A DNA stretch of 64,000 nt, taken from Scolanthus callimorphus (taxonomy: Eukaryota > Cnidaria > Anthozoa > Actiniaria > Edwardsiidae). A program made the position numbers and the translations under genes. A model generated the notes under the pieces. That model was not told where the DNA came from. It saw only the letters and a program-made list of their open reading frames with translations, and did not search any database. Location: positions 26,615,404-26,679,403 of the forward strand of contig CM066916.1 in the NCBI GenBank assembly GCA_033964015.1, in the 5' to 3' direction. Of the stretch, positions 1-13,155 are shown one piece after another (position 1 is the first letter of the stretch; each line of letters opens with the position of its first letter).

Positions 1-494
1 AAAGGCATGTGTTGTATTTAGCGGCCTAACATCGCGAGGACGTTGTGATGACTAATTAGCTTAACATCGCGCGCTGGAGAAAACAAAGTGCCATCATAGC
101 GCTGTACATTTTCTACACCTCTCTTACGGCTCATGAAGTACCTTTCAAAACGAAAATTCGGTGAACGAAAATTCGACAAGCGATAATTCGCTTCATAACC
201 TTGACGAGCGCTCCGAAATATCGTTTCTTCAGGACAATAGGCCATCCGAAATTTCGCCGATATTTCGGCTGCTGCGAATTTTCGGCAATTTTCGCCGAAA
301 TTCGTTGAACTTTGTTCTCGTTTCTTTTTGCCAGTAGTACAGCCATTTCTTCATTTTTTACAACATCAATCTTCCAATATCAATCACAACATTGGCTAGT
401 CTAATATTGGTGAGTTTGACTCATAAGCATGATTTCAAGTGGGGAAAATGGTAATATTTCCTGTGACCTTCACTATTTGGAATCAAACAGCAAA

Positions 495-860
495 GCTGGT
501 AATTAATATGGGCTGTTCTGGAGCATTCAAACACAACCTCTTTGTAGTAGATCTTAGGTAAATGTTTGTACACAGGACAACTGTTCGGGGCCTATAGCTA
601 TAGTCTATATAGTTGCCATGGAAACTAATAAATACAACCCCTTTAAAGTACATCTTAGCTAATCTACTCTACACAGGACAGCTGTTTAAGGAAGCTCCAG
701 CCAAATTAGTTGCCATGAAAACTACATCTACTTGCTGTTGTGGAGCATTAAATACAAACCTCTTTGGAGTAGATCTTTGCTAAATGCTCATACATAGGAC
801 ATCTATTTAAGGAAGCTCCAACCAAAACAGTTGCCATAGAAACCCCAAGCACTGCATAAT
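495..860. repeat. Degenerate threefold repeat in an ENO4 intron
   Basis: About three diverged copies of a roughly 120-170 bp unit. Each carries a version of 'ggagcatt.aa.acaacctctttg.agtagatctt', then 'cataggaca.ctgttta.ggaagctcca' and 'agttgccat.gaaac'. The last copy lies against the lower end of the fifth ENO4 exon and confuses that border. Confidence 0.6.
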
Positions 861-869
861 CCCTGAAAC

Positions 870-3025
870 ATGTTCTTCCTCCATGTCGGGCACAACTTGC
901 ATTGCTGATTCTTTTGCTAACTTTTTGTCAGCTACTACACTTTGTTTTTTGCCTGCAAGGGATTTCCTGGACTGAGCAGATTTTTTTCCCGCCATGTCGT
1001 CAGCTTTGTCAGATGGTTCTGCTTCTCGTTCTTCTTGTACTGAGACAGGTCGTGATATCATGTTAGCTGAGGCTTCTTCCTCTTGGAGACCTCTACAATT
1101 AGGCAGACAATAATTCTGTCAGGGTCAGATGACAACAAGCTCTGGCAAGCATGCATTTAGCGCGACATAATGTAAACAAAACATGAGCGAAAAAATTTAT
1201 TTTATATAGTTAGGTGAATTTGTTAAAACGGTGCATAAAGACTCACTTTAAAATTTCATCCACTGCACTCTGATTGCTGGGATCTAAACTGGCCAGCCGA
1301 GGTGAAATGATATTTGTTATTCTCTCCACCAAACTGTCAATATCTAAAGAAGCTTGCATGCCATCTATACCACTGTGAATGCTTGCGTGTGCATGATCAC
1401 CGGGTGTTTTCTGTTTGGGGGGCTCTGGGGATTTTCCTTTCAAATCTGGAGTCTTGACTTTAGTCATCACTGGTGGTGCATCTATAGGCAGGGTTACTGA
1501 TTCAACAGGCTAGAAAAAAAAAACAGAAATCATGAAAATCCAAGCATTGATTAGAATTCTGACTCTGTTCAAGAAGCCAAAGAACATTAATCAGACGTCA
1601 ATACTGGTCATGATATCTGTCAAGTAGAAACAATTTGTGACTAGTGGTGTATCTAGTATATGCTAAGCAATAACCTATCTTTTAATACTGGTAACTGGTT
1701 TAAAAGTTTATAGTTATATGTGGTTGTTTTCAGGAAAATTTTAGCAGGCTTCTGGACATGTATGTTTGGAATACCAGTTCAGGTAAAAGAAAAATGTCAC
1801 CCCCTGATTTTGAAAAAGTCTCACTGAAGAATTTGATAAGATCTGATACAATCAAGCTGCATTGTAAACTCGGAATAATACTGACAAATCTCAAAGCCCT
1901 TTGCCACCCAGATCAAACATCCAAGTAGTAGCTACAGATCAGCCCTTAGTAGGGGTGGTGAATGGTCATTTGGAAACTCAAAAAATTCTTAGCGAATCTC
2001 AAATTTTTAGAGAGCTGTCTCGCAATCTCGCTTTCTAACAAACTAACACAAAATATAGAGAATGTGAGAAGCAAAACATGTATATGATCGTCTCAATCTC
2101 CATTTTTAGGCTTGATCTTGCTGTCACGGAAAATCTTGCATTTACCATTTGCCACCTCTCTTAGTAAATTCACCTTAATCAATCCATTGACAACACAATG
2201 TACTGCTATATTTGCTGATGGGTGTCCCCTACTGCTGACAACTTCACAACTTGTAATCTAAAGGATGAGAGCACAGCAAAACCTGTCTTGTCAACCCTGT
2301 AACTTGTGTGTTATTATTGATCATTACTACTTCTAATACCAGCCATGATGTTAATGAAATAGTATTATGCTTGATAGGCAAAATTGCTAAGAATTTTAAT
2401 AAAAAGCATTGAAAGCACAAAATCAGTGACTGACCATTAATGAATGACATATTAAGTTACAATTACATTCAATATCAAAATTACCACATCAATATTTTGA
2501 TCAGTTAAAGCAATGAACCAACGCTGCTACAGCTTAATAGAGTAGCCATACATTTACGTCAAACCCCCAATTCCAATATAAGCTTAAAGACTTAACTTAA
2601 TAAAGTAAGCTTAAGTTTTAGTTAAATCAGTCTCAATATTGAATCTTCATTTCGTTATCAACAAAGAACCGTATCCATATGACAAAGCATCCAGAGTTTT
2701 CTGAAGTTGATCTCAAATGTGTAAAGCACGAGCCTCGTAATACCCACCTTTGCAATAGTTGGTTTTCTAGCAAGTTTTCCGAAGTAGTCAGACTGTAACA
2801 AGAAACGACTTTGTCAGACTCTCGCGCCATAGCGATAGAAACAACGCAAGAACTGCATTATTATTAAATCATACGAACCATATAGCCATAAATATCTTCA
2901 GGCTTCTCCTTGAACATTTGATTGAGCAGAGTTTCCACATGTTTAGGGACTTTATTCTCGTTAAAATACTCTACAGCTTGGCGTTTGGTTTCCAGTGTAT
3001 ATTGCCCTCCATTCGTGGCCGCCAT
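870..3025 (-). CDS. eno4: Enolase 4 homologue, N-terminal exons (partial; continues off the left edge)
   Basis: Five 5' exons on the minus strand: 2879-3025 (ATG at 3025, 49 codons), 2748-2792 (45 bp), 2174-2257 (84 bp), 1247-1509 and about 870-1092. All junctions used are GT-AG and the phases agree (0, 0, 0, 2). The start (MAATNGGQ) sits in a good Kozak context. Exons 1-3 follow the N-terminus of animal ENO4: an AVEYFNENKVPKHVETLLN stretch, PEDIYGYM, YFGKLARKPTIAK, then the enolase-like EVVSSRGHPSANIAVHCVV. Exon 4 is Pro/Lys-rich, then has LDPSNQSAVDEIL, matching the pre-barrel region. Exon 5 is Lys-rich (AGKK repeats). In vertebrates ENO4 is a testis/sperm protein needed for flagellar structure and motility. 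The catalytic barrel is outside the window, so activity cannot be judged. The lower border of exon 5 is uncertain: no strong donor is visible. Confidence 0.8.
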
Positions 3026-4614
3026 CTTGAATCTCCATGGAGATGTTGACAGCCTCGCTTTGATGTTATTATTGGGAAGTGCATCATGGGTAATAGCAAA
3101 TCGGACTGCAAATAATTGGGTACTTCATCGCTGAATGCCATATAGTCGTCTTCTAATAGAACGAGGCATAATCAACAAAAAGGACCATTGATATTCAAAT
3201 AAGGCAGCTATTGTGACATTCAGCGATGAAGCATATACCAATAATTGAACGAAAAAAGTCGTATGAATTCCTTTAATAATACACATGAAAACATTTCTAT
3301 AGGAGTTATTCACAAATCTGCTTCCACCTGAACAAGCATTTTACCTTGATTGAAATCTGGACCAAAACCTGACAGAATTTGAGCATGAACAAAAGAAGTT
3401 TCCATAATATAGCTCTATGTTATCAAATATTTTGTAATCCTTTTAGCATTTCAAAAGAAAATTTGCGTTTTGTCAACCATTTTTGTAATTTGTTACCTTT
3501 TTTGGCACTTTGTTACCTAAAAACTGCATTGTTCTAGCCAATCAGAATCCAGAAATTTTTCCATGTGTTTTATTATTGTCTATACAACCCAAGGAATTTC
3601 GTGATCGTTTTGATGCATGCGATGGCAAGCACTTGTGAAGAGCTAAGAGATGGGGGGGGGGGGGGGGAAATGCGTTGATACCCTTATGAGCAGTGAAACT
3701 GACAGTTTGCGGATAGAACAACAGTCTCTTTGTGCTCGGACAATATATACAAAAATGAGGTCATTTTCATTCATTTTGTTTGACTATACAATGTCACACA
3801 AGTATTATTTGTTTTACAATAACATGAAGGCGACGTGTAAAATGCCGGGGGATTTCAGTTCTGGGTTAACATGGGAATTTCGTACTCTACAAGAAAATAT
3901 AAAGAGCATATCACACGATTTCATTCGCCCACGTCTTCCCTTTTTACCAAACTCTGGCGTATATCGTCTGTATGACGTCATTGTAGGATTTCTTTAAGCA
4001 TTGTGACCTAATAGAAATAGAGCACACGTGATGTCGAGAGACACGACAATAAAGTGCTCGATTTGGCCTGAAGTCTAAGAAAAGTGCACCTAAATGCTTT
4101 TATGATATAGCTATTCTTGGCTTTCACGTGACGTCATGAAAAGTCTAACTTCAAAACTAAAAACTCTACAGAGACGAACTTTATATATTGTCAAATCCGG
4201 GTGAATCACACAAAGTTACACGTAATTTAAAGAACCGACTCGTACAGTATTTCTCTAAATTCACTTTGTTCTTTGGTTAGAAAGCATCCATCATGTTAAC
4301 TAAGTTGTAATTGACGCTTGTAGAATTGGTCCATATTCTTGGTATTTGTAGGCTATGAGAAAGCCGGCAATTTGCCGGCCAGCAAAAACACTTATATCTC
4401 GGCCGGGAAATATGCTATCGCCTTCAAAGTTTCTCTCCAAACATATTTTCATATTTTCTTTACACCCATGGGGTTTGTTTCGCATTTAGAGCAAGATTTC
4501 AGGAGATATTTTTAGTCAAGTGACAGGCGAAAGCCAATAATTACTTTATGGGTCAAATAGAGCATAGTTTATAGGCAACCACAACGCACGTTATATATCG
4601 TTTCTATATTATAT

Positions 4615-4820
4615 ACAGTGATAAGTGCTACTGATACGAGGAATCTGCCAGATTAGAGAAATTTGTTTCTGTTCTAGTGTGAATTCCTAGGACTCTCCAC
4701 GAGATCCAGCTCCAAGTACTTTGGTGCCACACCTCGTCTTCCCTGTAATCCATACAAAACCGTGTTAGAATCCCGTCCATCATTATAACCATTACCACTG
4801 GTGGATGAGTCAACAATTGA
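4615..4820 (-). pseudogene. Inverted partial copy of the last exon region of the 13-16 kb secreted-protein gene
   Basis: The reverse complement of this segment matches 15955-16220. It shares the stretch before the acceptor (ACCAGTGGTAATGGTTATAA), the TTACAG acceptor, and the start of exon 7 (GRRGVAPKYL). It then lacks an internal part (LVNLEV region and about 70 bp further on) and runs early into a stop after LVESPRNSH. The tail after the stop (TCTCTAATCTGGCAGATTC) matches again. It looks like a decayed copy, not an active exon. Confidence 0.6.
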
Positions 4821-6084
4821 AATGTTGCTGAATGGTCTTTAATAAACTAGAAGATTCTAACATCTTCATTAGCTATCTTATAACTAGTTAGTATTTTTTT
4901 TAAATGACTGTTCTTTGGATGGACTGCACAGCTCGATCAAAAATGAGGTGTTTCGTTATTTTCGTTTAGGTAGACAAGGCGTCTAGTCTGTTGTTGTAGA
5001 AACCAATATTCATGTTAATTATCAAATGAATTAGCTGGTAATGCGTAAAAACCTAGCTAAGAACAGGAACTATATATGACTGATTCTTCAAGTATGTAGG
5101 GGATTTTTCCCCTTCTCAATTAGCTTATAAAAATGACACCATACAAGTGCGTGGATAATAAAGTCAGTTTGTAACAAATTCGCAACAAGTGGAACGTCAT
5201 AAACATGGCTGTCAAGGCTGAAATAACAGGTAAATGATTAACAAATGAATAACTAAGGTTTACGGCCAACGTCGTGCCATCAGAGTCACCCCGTTCCAAT
5301 CCAAAACAATAGAACGTTTTCTATTGTTAAGTCTAATAAATCGGCAGTCCTGACTGACTTTTAAGATCTGATGTTTGTTGTAGCTCGCAACTTTTGATGT
5401 CCGAGAAGTTATTTGATTTGTAATTGAATACAATGGGATTTATTGGATCACGTTAGATTCTCATGTCTTAAACAATCATAAAAGTTGTAAAATACAAATA
5501 GAACGATACTTTTTTGAGAATAGTTAACAACTCTAACTACTATCTTCTTTGCATACGTCATTAACGTTTCGGAAAATATGACGACACCTATGTTCCAGGA
5601 TTCCCAAATTACGTGTGCACGATGTTCTGCGGTCGTACTATAAATTTCTGGCTTCAGAGTTCTTCTTGGTCATTTTTTTGCCGGCGTGCCGGGCTTTTAA
5701 CGCATAGTTTTGCCTTGCCTATCTCCCCTGGTGGCGGTGATGAACTTTTTGCCTCCTTGCATACCCAGCGCCGCAGCCTCGGACACCTTCCCCATAACTT
5801 AGTCTTCTGCGATACAGTCTTCTAGTTCTTCGTGTATTCTTTGTTTTTTATTCCCCCTTGTTCATTTTTTATAGCGTCGTTGCCATATTTCAGTGACAAT
5901 CATATCGAACTCATTTAACAATATCGGTATCAAGTTCAATTGTTTCTTATTAACAGTCTTGTTGTTCACGATGTCACAGTGTCACGATTTTAGCACACTT
6001 TTGGTCATGTAAAAAAACATTCAAATAGCTGGTGGATAGCCAAAACACTTGTCTTAGTTTGTGACATTAAGGCCTACTACGGGA

Positions 6085-6232
6085 CTCAATTATCTCGCCG
6101 CGAGTTTGTGCGAGATAAAGCGAGATAAGGGGGAAATGGTACAATTGAAAGGCGAGATAAGGTGAGATAAGGAAATCGTGTGCCAATTAGGAGCGGCGAG
6201 ATAAGGCGACATAAGGTCCCAGTAGGCCTACT
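6085..6232 (-). repeat. Inverted copy of the 'atctcgcctt' repeat at 15.4 kb
   Basis: Contains gcgagataag motifs separated by 'caattgaaagg'. The reverse complement matches 15366-15562, including flanking 'taggccta' and 'ctgggacc'. Together with 4615-4820 it forms a pair of inverted matches to the secreted-protein gene region. Confidence 0.65.
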
Positions 6233-6812
6233 TATCATGAACATGGGCTTCATGGACCAATTAAAGAGCGAGTGGGAAACGGATTGCAACAATGAGTTTT
6301 TAAAGTCTGGTTGGGATGAAAGTTTTCAAAGTTTGAAGTTATCAAAATGTGTTTGAAACTTCGCTGGTCTCTTCCAATTTTGTTTAAACGTTCTCGTGCC
6401 TTCCAACATCACGCTCGCTCTATTTCGCCGATAAAGTCATAGAAAGCTGTGTTATAAACAAAACTTATTTTCATCCCAATTATACCATTTATTTAAGCAC
6501 CCGAATCACAAAGCGAAAGACAAAGTGTTCAGCTATAAGCACTTTGGCACATTGACTCAACTCGCGCAAAAGTATTTCAGCATTCTCTGCATGTAAACTC
6601 GTTCCCATTTTGCTTTATTTTTAGCCCTATACACATCATGTATATCGCACTCTTGATTGTTACACAATGTAACTCTTTCAAGTGTTAATGTTAAACGTTT
6701 AAGAAGACAACACTTAAAAACAACAAAATCAAACTCTTAGTATGAAATATGACCAGCCACGATTCAGTTAAGATGGCTACGCAGTGTCTCTTTCAAGAGT
6801 AATTTGTGAAAT

Positions 6813-7918
6813 GTTTTTCACGTATTTGCTTAATAGCAGAATACCCTTACGCCATAGGTGCTTTGTAAGCATGTATTTTGTTTGATTCTGTGTAAAGTTT
6901 GAGCATGATTGTGCAATGAAAGGGTTGCATCATTTCAATCTTGTGACCAACGCGCGCGCCGAGAAGAAATCACTCGGCCTTGGGGACTTGGGCTTCCCCC
7001 TTATTAAGTTAATTGAGGCAATTAATGAATGAAATGTCTGGCGTGGCATCCTTAGAAACCTACAATGCATGAGATTGAAACAGAAAAGGAATCATAACCA
7101 TTCAATCACAATCTTTATTTACATTTCACTTTTTGTTTGGTATTTAAATATGTCTTTTTACTTTTTTTATATTCAAAAACACAGATACACTTTTTTTTAT
7201 AAGAACCTTTTTTATAAGAACGTTCAGCCTGAAATTTACCCAAATTTTAAGAACATGCTAAGAACATGCCTGAGCCCCAGATAGGAACAAAATAGATTTA
7301 TTTTCAGTGATGCGTTCTAAAATCCAGAATCAAACTGTTGTAATTTATAAACAATTTTTAAACTCTGTTTTTCACGTATTTGCTTGATAGCAGAATACCC
7401 TTACGCCATAGGTGCTTTGTAAGCATGTATTTTGTTTGATACTGTGTAAATTTTGAGCATGATTGTGCCAAGAAAGGGTTGCATCATTTCAATCTTGTGA
7501 CCAACGCGCCGAGAAGAAATCACGGCCTTGGGGACTTGGGGCTTCCCCCTTATCAAGTTAATTGAGGCATAATTGAGGCAATTAATGAATGAAATGTCTG
7601 GCGTGGCATCCTTAGAAACCTACAATGCATGAGATTGAAACAGAAAAGGAATCATAACCACTCAATCACAATCTTTATTTACATTTCACTTTTTTGTTTG
7701 GTATTTAAATATGTCTTTTCATTTTTTTTTATATTCGAAAACACAGATACACTCTTTTTTTTTTATAAGAACCTTTTTTATAAGAACGTTCAGCCTGAAA
7801 TTTACCCAAATTTTAAGAACATGCTAAGAACATGCCTGAGCCTCAGATAGGAACAAAATAGATTTATTTTCAGTGATGCGTTCTAAAATCCAGAATCAAA
7901 CTGTTGTAATTTATAAAC
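6813..7918. repeat. Tandem duplication, two copies of about 550 bp
   Basis: 6813-7351 and 7366-7918 are near-identical direct copies, offset by about 553-567 bp. Each starts with 'tttttcacgtatttgctt' and ends with 'ctgttgtaatttataaac'. A short open frame (MRLKQKRNHNHSITIFIYIS) occurs in both, but it differs by T-run length changes and looks like a by-product. Confidence 0.85.
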
Positions 7919-8959
7919 TCTCTTAATACTTCATTGGAATGTATCCTTCTATAAGATCTATCATATTTCAGGTTCCGACGTCACTGAAATGTAAGAACAT
8001 CCGTAAGAACATTTCCAGCCTCTAACTGCTCCAAAATAAGAACGGCCCAGCCTCTACTGAAAATTAGACGTTCTAAAAACAAAACGAGTGTAGTACATGT
8101 GAAGACGTACCTAGTACCTAAGTGGACCTAGTCTTCAAGTCATGCCAGACACTAGTTGAATAAATGATGTTTTTGAGGACTCCACACATGACGACAGAAC
8201 AACACACGTACAGAAAGCGAGCTGCATAAAGCAAGAGAAAAAAATAAGGCAAATGCCATGCAAGGAGAAAACGCGTTAGCTGATAAAACAACTAATGGTG
8301 AACTGAGAGAGAGGGGAGGAAGTGAGAAAAGGAGAAGATTATGCTAGTCAATAAAAAATAGTTAAGAATTGTTTTGTTGATCAGGATCCGTACAGAATCC
8401 TCAGTGAAAATTTCCAAAACATTTTCAAAACCCATTGACCTAAATTTTAAAATAATCAAAATCAAAAACCCTAACGACAGTGTTCAGTTCCTCGCGTATT
8501 GATAACTTATTTTTCAATTTTTTTTCTGGTAGGTTATCAATAAATACAATAAAATGAATAGGCAGACAAAATATATCATTACAATTTTAGAAAATTGAGA
8601 CGAAAATTAACAACGTTTCCATAGCGCATTTGAAAAAGCTCCTTTTTCCAAAACTTTCCAGGTCCTGAAAAATGGCATGATCAATTTTCAAAACTTTCCA
8701 AAACCTGTACCCTGGTTGATGTAATAGATGTGGAAGTGGAAGAGCTGTAGTTTGAAAATCTTATTCTTCGAATTCCTGCACTCTGTGTCTAGTGCTTCAC
8801 ACTACATCTAGTTCATGTTCATTGAAGAAATATTGGAGATGTGCTTATTACTTTTTTGCTGCCCCGCATTTTTCTGCTCATTAGAAATGTCTGCTTAAAA
8901 AATGTAAACAAAAATGTACAAATGTTTAAAAAGCATAAAAATAAATTTGATGTTTTTGA

Positions 8960-9250
8960 AATCAGATCATGTTCGTCATCATCGCCATACCGGATCTGCG
9001 AAACTTATTACATGAAACAATATTTCGCTTATAGTGTAGAAAAGTTATGGAATGACCTGCCAGCAGATTCAGAATCAGAATCGCAATTACATACCAAGTC
9101 ACGGGGTCAATATGTGAAATCCGCTCTAGATACTAAATACTATATTACATAATCCTCTATCTACCACAAGCACCATCATCACTGTACATCATCACGACAC
9201 CGCATCATTAAAAAACACATGACATCATCATCCTCATCATCAACACCATC
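8960..9250 (+). mobile_element. LINE 3' fragment with CATCAT tail
   Basis: The plus-strand frame contains CETYYMKQYFAYSVEKLWND followed by LP. This resembles the 'S...LWN.LP' box near the C-terminus of many non-LTR reverse transcriptase ORFs. It is followed by a stop and a run of catcat/caccatcat repeats (9170-9250) such as many LINEs carry at their 3' ends. It has no catalytic part and is a dead fragment. It could be chance similarity. Confidence 0.4.
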
Positions 9251-11183
9251 ATTTAAGAAATAAAACATTTTTTCTGTGCCTTTATAGAATTTTGAAAACC
9301 GGCGTTGCTTGGGAGAATTCGAGAGCAGTTCATGAAGCACGAGACGAAGTCGAGTACTTCATGTTCTGACTCGAGAATTCTCCCGAGAACAGTAATCATA
9401 AGCGGGAGGAGAAGTTTCAATAGCGCATCTGCCAAGTTGCCGCGTTATGGCGTCATTTCTATGACCTTCATAGAGTTTTGAAACACAGCTCTCGACCAAT
9501 CAGAGCGCGCGAACTATCTCAATTTTTTATAACATAATTTATTTAGATATTGGTATAGTCAGTCAGTGACCAGTGTGTTGATGAATATCAGTGACGCTCA
9601 TCAACCTCTTCATCTTCTGGAAATGTTATGGAATGTTTTGGGTTAAAACATATAAGTGTGCCAATGATTAGCTGATCTATTTTTTGCTACTATTGGAAAA
9701 TAAACTACTGATCCTCAACTTGACAAATGTTTCTTCTGCATGCCTATGCTCAGATCCGGTCAGGACTGCTTTTCAGACCTTTTGGGCATTTTGGGCCATT
9801 GGCCTACCAGGGGCTTTTTTATTTCAGGCAGGAGGTTTCAGACGATCGAATTGCAGGTTTTTCATAACTTTATCTTGAAGAAGAACAGGAAGAAGTCTAT
9901 TTTGTTTCATTTATTGACTTTAGGGTGATATGATATGACGACCCCTGCCAAACTGATGAGCAGGTTGATTAATCGCGCGTATATTGGTATTTTGGTTACA
10001 AAATATTTGGGCTTCTATGGCTTGGCCTGTCTTTATTGCAAAAAGGGCCAGGTGATTTCAGTACCAGTATTCCACACAAAATACAAATATCCATGGTTCA
10101 AAATACTGCTCAAACTGCTCAAGTACTATATAAGGTCATAAACATGGACAAAATTCAAGAGTTTTCAAAGGATTAATATTTTTCTTTGCGCACCATCACT
10201 AGACAAAAGTACCAACATTCAGTCAGTAACATTGAGTGTCTCAGACACTGATGTACATTAGATCAGCACAAACAAAATATTTACACTGCCAATGCTCCTC
10301 TCCACATCCAATCCACGTAATTGTTGTGAGCATCCTTTGAAATTTCCCGAGTTTCCCAACCATTCCACTCTGATTATAAACTATGGTTTACAGAACCAGG
10401 TACATCATTTACTACCTGACCTACCTCAACTGACAAGGACATACTGAATGAATAAATAGATGTTACTGTGCGACTACGTCAACAGGGACATTTTGTAAGA
10501 AGTTAGCCAACCAGAAAGCGAGTACAGAACAAAGGATTCTGATATCGACTGAGATCTCAGGCATCTAAATATAAGCTTTTCTTTAAAAATTGTGAGCAGA
10601 AATCACTTCAAAAGACTTAATTTCTCATCGCCAAACGTAGTTGGCAGGTATGAAATTAAGTTCAGAGATATTTAAAAATAGTTCGAATCTCTGAATGACA
10701 AACTTTTTACGGCATGGCCCGGTTGACGTAGTCGTACAGTAAGTGTTGCCACTTGGATACCGCAAATATATATAGGTAATTAGTACGGTTTGTGCGTTAT
10801 ATATAAGACTAGCTATTTTAGCCATATATTTTTAGATTTTTCAATTGAGGAGGGCAAATGCGGAAACGTTTTTTTAGCATTGAGAACTGTTTAATCACGA
10901 TTCTCATCCTAGTTCCCTCTAGACTCAACTTTCAAATGTTGATAACTGATTTATGGCATTCCTTCGAGAGAGAAAGTCCGGTTTTCTCAATACAAGTGCG
11001 CTGTGCTTATATATGTTTATTAATAAAGGTTTACAAATTTGAGATATTACTTATCCTTGTGCAGACAACAATGTATGCAGTTTACAGCCATTTGTGTGTG
11101 GGTCACCTGTCTGTGAGAACTGACACTAAGCTGGTCACTCCAACTTCCCCAGTGTTTTTTGGCGTCCCCCATAAACAGGTTAG

Positions 11184-11384
11184 GTACAGTACAATGGGAG
11201 ACGGAACCCTCGGTTTGTCCCGGCGTCCGAAAAATGTGAATGCAAGATAAATGACGAATCCCCTCTACCAAAGAAACTACAATGTTCGAAACCAGACCGA
11301 AGCAGCGGAGAAAATGATATAATTGCTATTCAAACAGCAACGCCTATTTTGCGCATCATTGGGAATAAGAATTTGGAGTCATAG
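11184..11384 (+). other. Possible coding exon (unassigned)
   Basis: An open frame of 66 codons with no ATG, directly after a TTAG that could be a splice acceptor. The peptide begins VQYNGRRNPRFVPASEKCEC and goes on KINDESPLPKKLQCSKPDRS, ending at TAG. Its composition is protein-like and it has three cysteines. A neighbouring stretch (11064-11110) has a good acceptor and a GTGAGA donor. I do not recognise the family, and it could be chance. Confidence 0.3.
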
Positions 11385-12166
11385 TTTAATTTTGCCTAAC
11401 TGCACGTCAGTACATACGCCGTACAACTTACCTTGTTATAAATTCTAAAAAAAATATGTCCCTAAGGAGCTAGTAGAACAAAGGAATAAATTGTTTGTGT
11501 TTTGGATTTAGTACTTTGATCTGGATGTCAAGGATGACGTGCCAAATGGGACTTTTTTGCAGCAGAGCAAGAAGAAAAGAAATTAGTGCATGCTTTTTAT
11601 AGCTCAGTTATTTTAAACTTCCTTGGATATTGAGATCCAAGGCTGAATCACGGAGAAACAGAGAAAACAAAAGCAGCTCCGAAGCAAATAGTAGGGATAA
11701 AACAGCTAAACTACTAATACAAAAACATCAACAATACGTTTCTCCATGCTACGTCTGTCTGTGTAAATATGCGTCCACACGATGAAATACCATGCCAACC
11801 TTCATAGCCATATAGACACGAGAAACACTTTGTTGTGCAATCCAATTTTCATTCTTGAAACGAATAAAAACGGCAATTTGATGACACTTTTCCCTGGATG
11901 GAGAGGAGTCGGATTAAGTCAAGTCTCTGATTTCGCGTCTTTGAAAGTAAAAATCGCTCATTAACTTCGTGTTTTTACACTCCTATAGTTCTAGTCAGCC
12001 GAGAGTTACAAACAAGTTGAATATTTTATCAAAGTTCTAATTTCCGAGAAAAAGTCACGGTCGAAAAAGCCTCGATAAAATAACTCGTCACTAACTTTAC
12101 TACTTCACAACAACAAAAACATCGAGAAAATAAGATTCTTTATCTAGTTTTATGTTTATTAAATAG

Positions 12167-12363
12167 GATTGCCAGCTAAGAGCGAAATAAATGATGGTCT
12201 TTATGCATCAAAGCTTATGAATAAACATGTCTCTGATTCGCAGCACCGCACATCTGCAGTTGTGGGTGGAGAAGACATACTGCAATTGAAGTGTGTTACT
12301 AGCTCTGGCGTAATGGTTGACAACCTTAAATTTACCCTAACCAGACTCACAAAGACATCTTAG
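12167..12363 (+). other. Possible terminal exon with an Ig-like start (unassigned)
   Basis: After an AAATAG acceptor-like site the plus strand is open for 64 codons to a TAG. It contains SAVVGGEDILQLKCVTSSG, which resembles the B-strand of an immunoglobulin domain. No partner Trp or second Cys follows. It may be the last exon of an unseen gene or a remnant. Confidence 0.3.
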
Positions 12364-13042
12364 TAAACCACAAAAAGAAATTTCATTCACATTATTACGA
12401 GCTAACGTTAATATACAAAAATAATAAATCTGACCTGATTATGCCTACTAACATCTTCCTGTGCTTAGTACAAATATTCTGTTGTTTTTTCTGAATCATG
12501 AAGTCAAACGTTAAGCACCTCAAAAACAGGACGGATTGACAAGCAGTCCCAGGTGATGCCACGGTGATCATGACAATAAACATCTTAATCAAAATAACAT
12601 TTACTTCCGCTAGGGAAACTTTGCTAATAATTAACAGTGACCCGGACGGTTAATATTTATACCAATTAACTAAACCATGTTAATTATTATTCTTCAGTAT
12701 AAATAAATTTTCAAGGTCGAGTGAAAATCTTGAACGTCCTTAGTGCTATATCTGCAAATAACATCGCTATTTTTGATACCTTGTGTCCATACACAACCGA
12801 TGACTATTTGTGGGAAGTTATTGCAACGGTATTATCGGTAACAAAACAATAAGCTTTAACATGATCCCCTGCTGGGCCCTTTAAGCATTTTACATATTCG
12901 TTCCCTTTGGAACAATTTACGGTTGATACTTTTTAAAACTTTCCTTTTGGATTTACTTTCCTCGGTGCAATTTGTCCAATATAGAATGTGATAAGTACGA
13001 ATAAAAATGAATCAGTATTTACTTCACATCCGGAGAAAAGGG

Positions 13043-13049
13043 TATAAAA
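13043..13049 (+). promoter_or_regulatory. TATA box of the secreted-protein gene
   Basis: TATAAAA lies 107 bases before the ATG at 13156, so transcription would start near 13075 and leave a 5' leader of about 80 bases. The match and spacing are good. The assignment depends on the gene model downstream. Confidence 0.5.
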
Positions 13050-13155
13050 TGAGCTCAAATTGCCGGACAAACTACAAAGAAAGTCAGACTTTTGACTACA
13101 AAGAAACTACAAAGAAAATCAGAGTTAACACAAGTAAGAACGACCTGCAAGCAAG

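Larger units (their letters stand above)
3026..13042. other. About 10 kb without a certain gene
   Basis: No conserved protein was recognised here. The stretch holds a small foldback at 3118-3238, poly-G at 3653-3667, inverted copies of the 15.4-16.2 kb region, a 553-bp tandem duplication, a LINE 3' scrap and two candidate exons at 11.2 and 12.2 kb, all listed separately. The rest is AT-rich unique-looking sequence in which I see nothing. Confidence 0.5.

Noticed and set aside
131..346. 71-codon minus ORF at the left edge, considered as a further ENO4 exon
   Set aside because: The sequence is a cgaaattttcg-type repetitive stretch and the peptide shows no enolase similarity.
2633..2830. 65-codon minus ORF containing the second ENO4 exon
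   Set aside because: Its frame is wrong; only 2748-2792, in another frame and between splice sites, matches ENO4.
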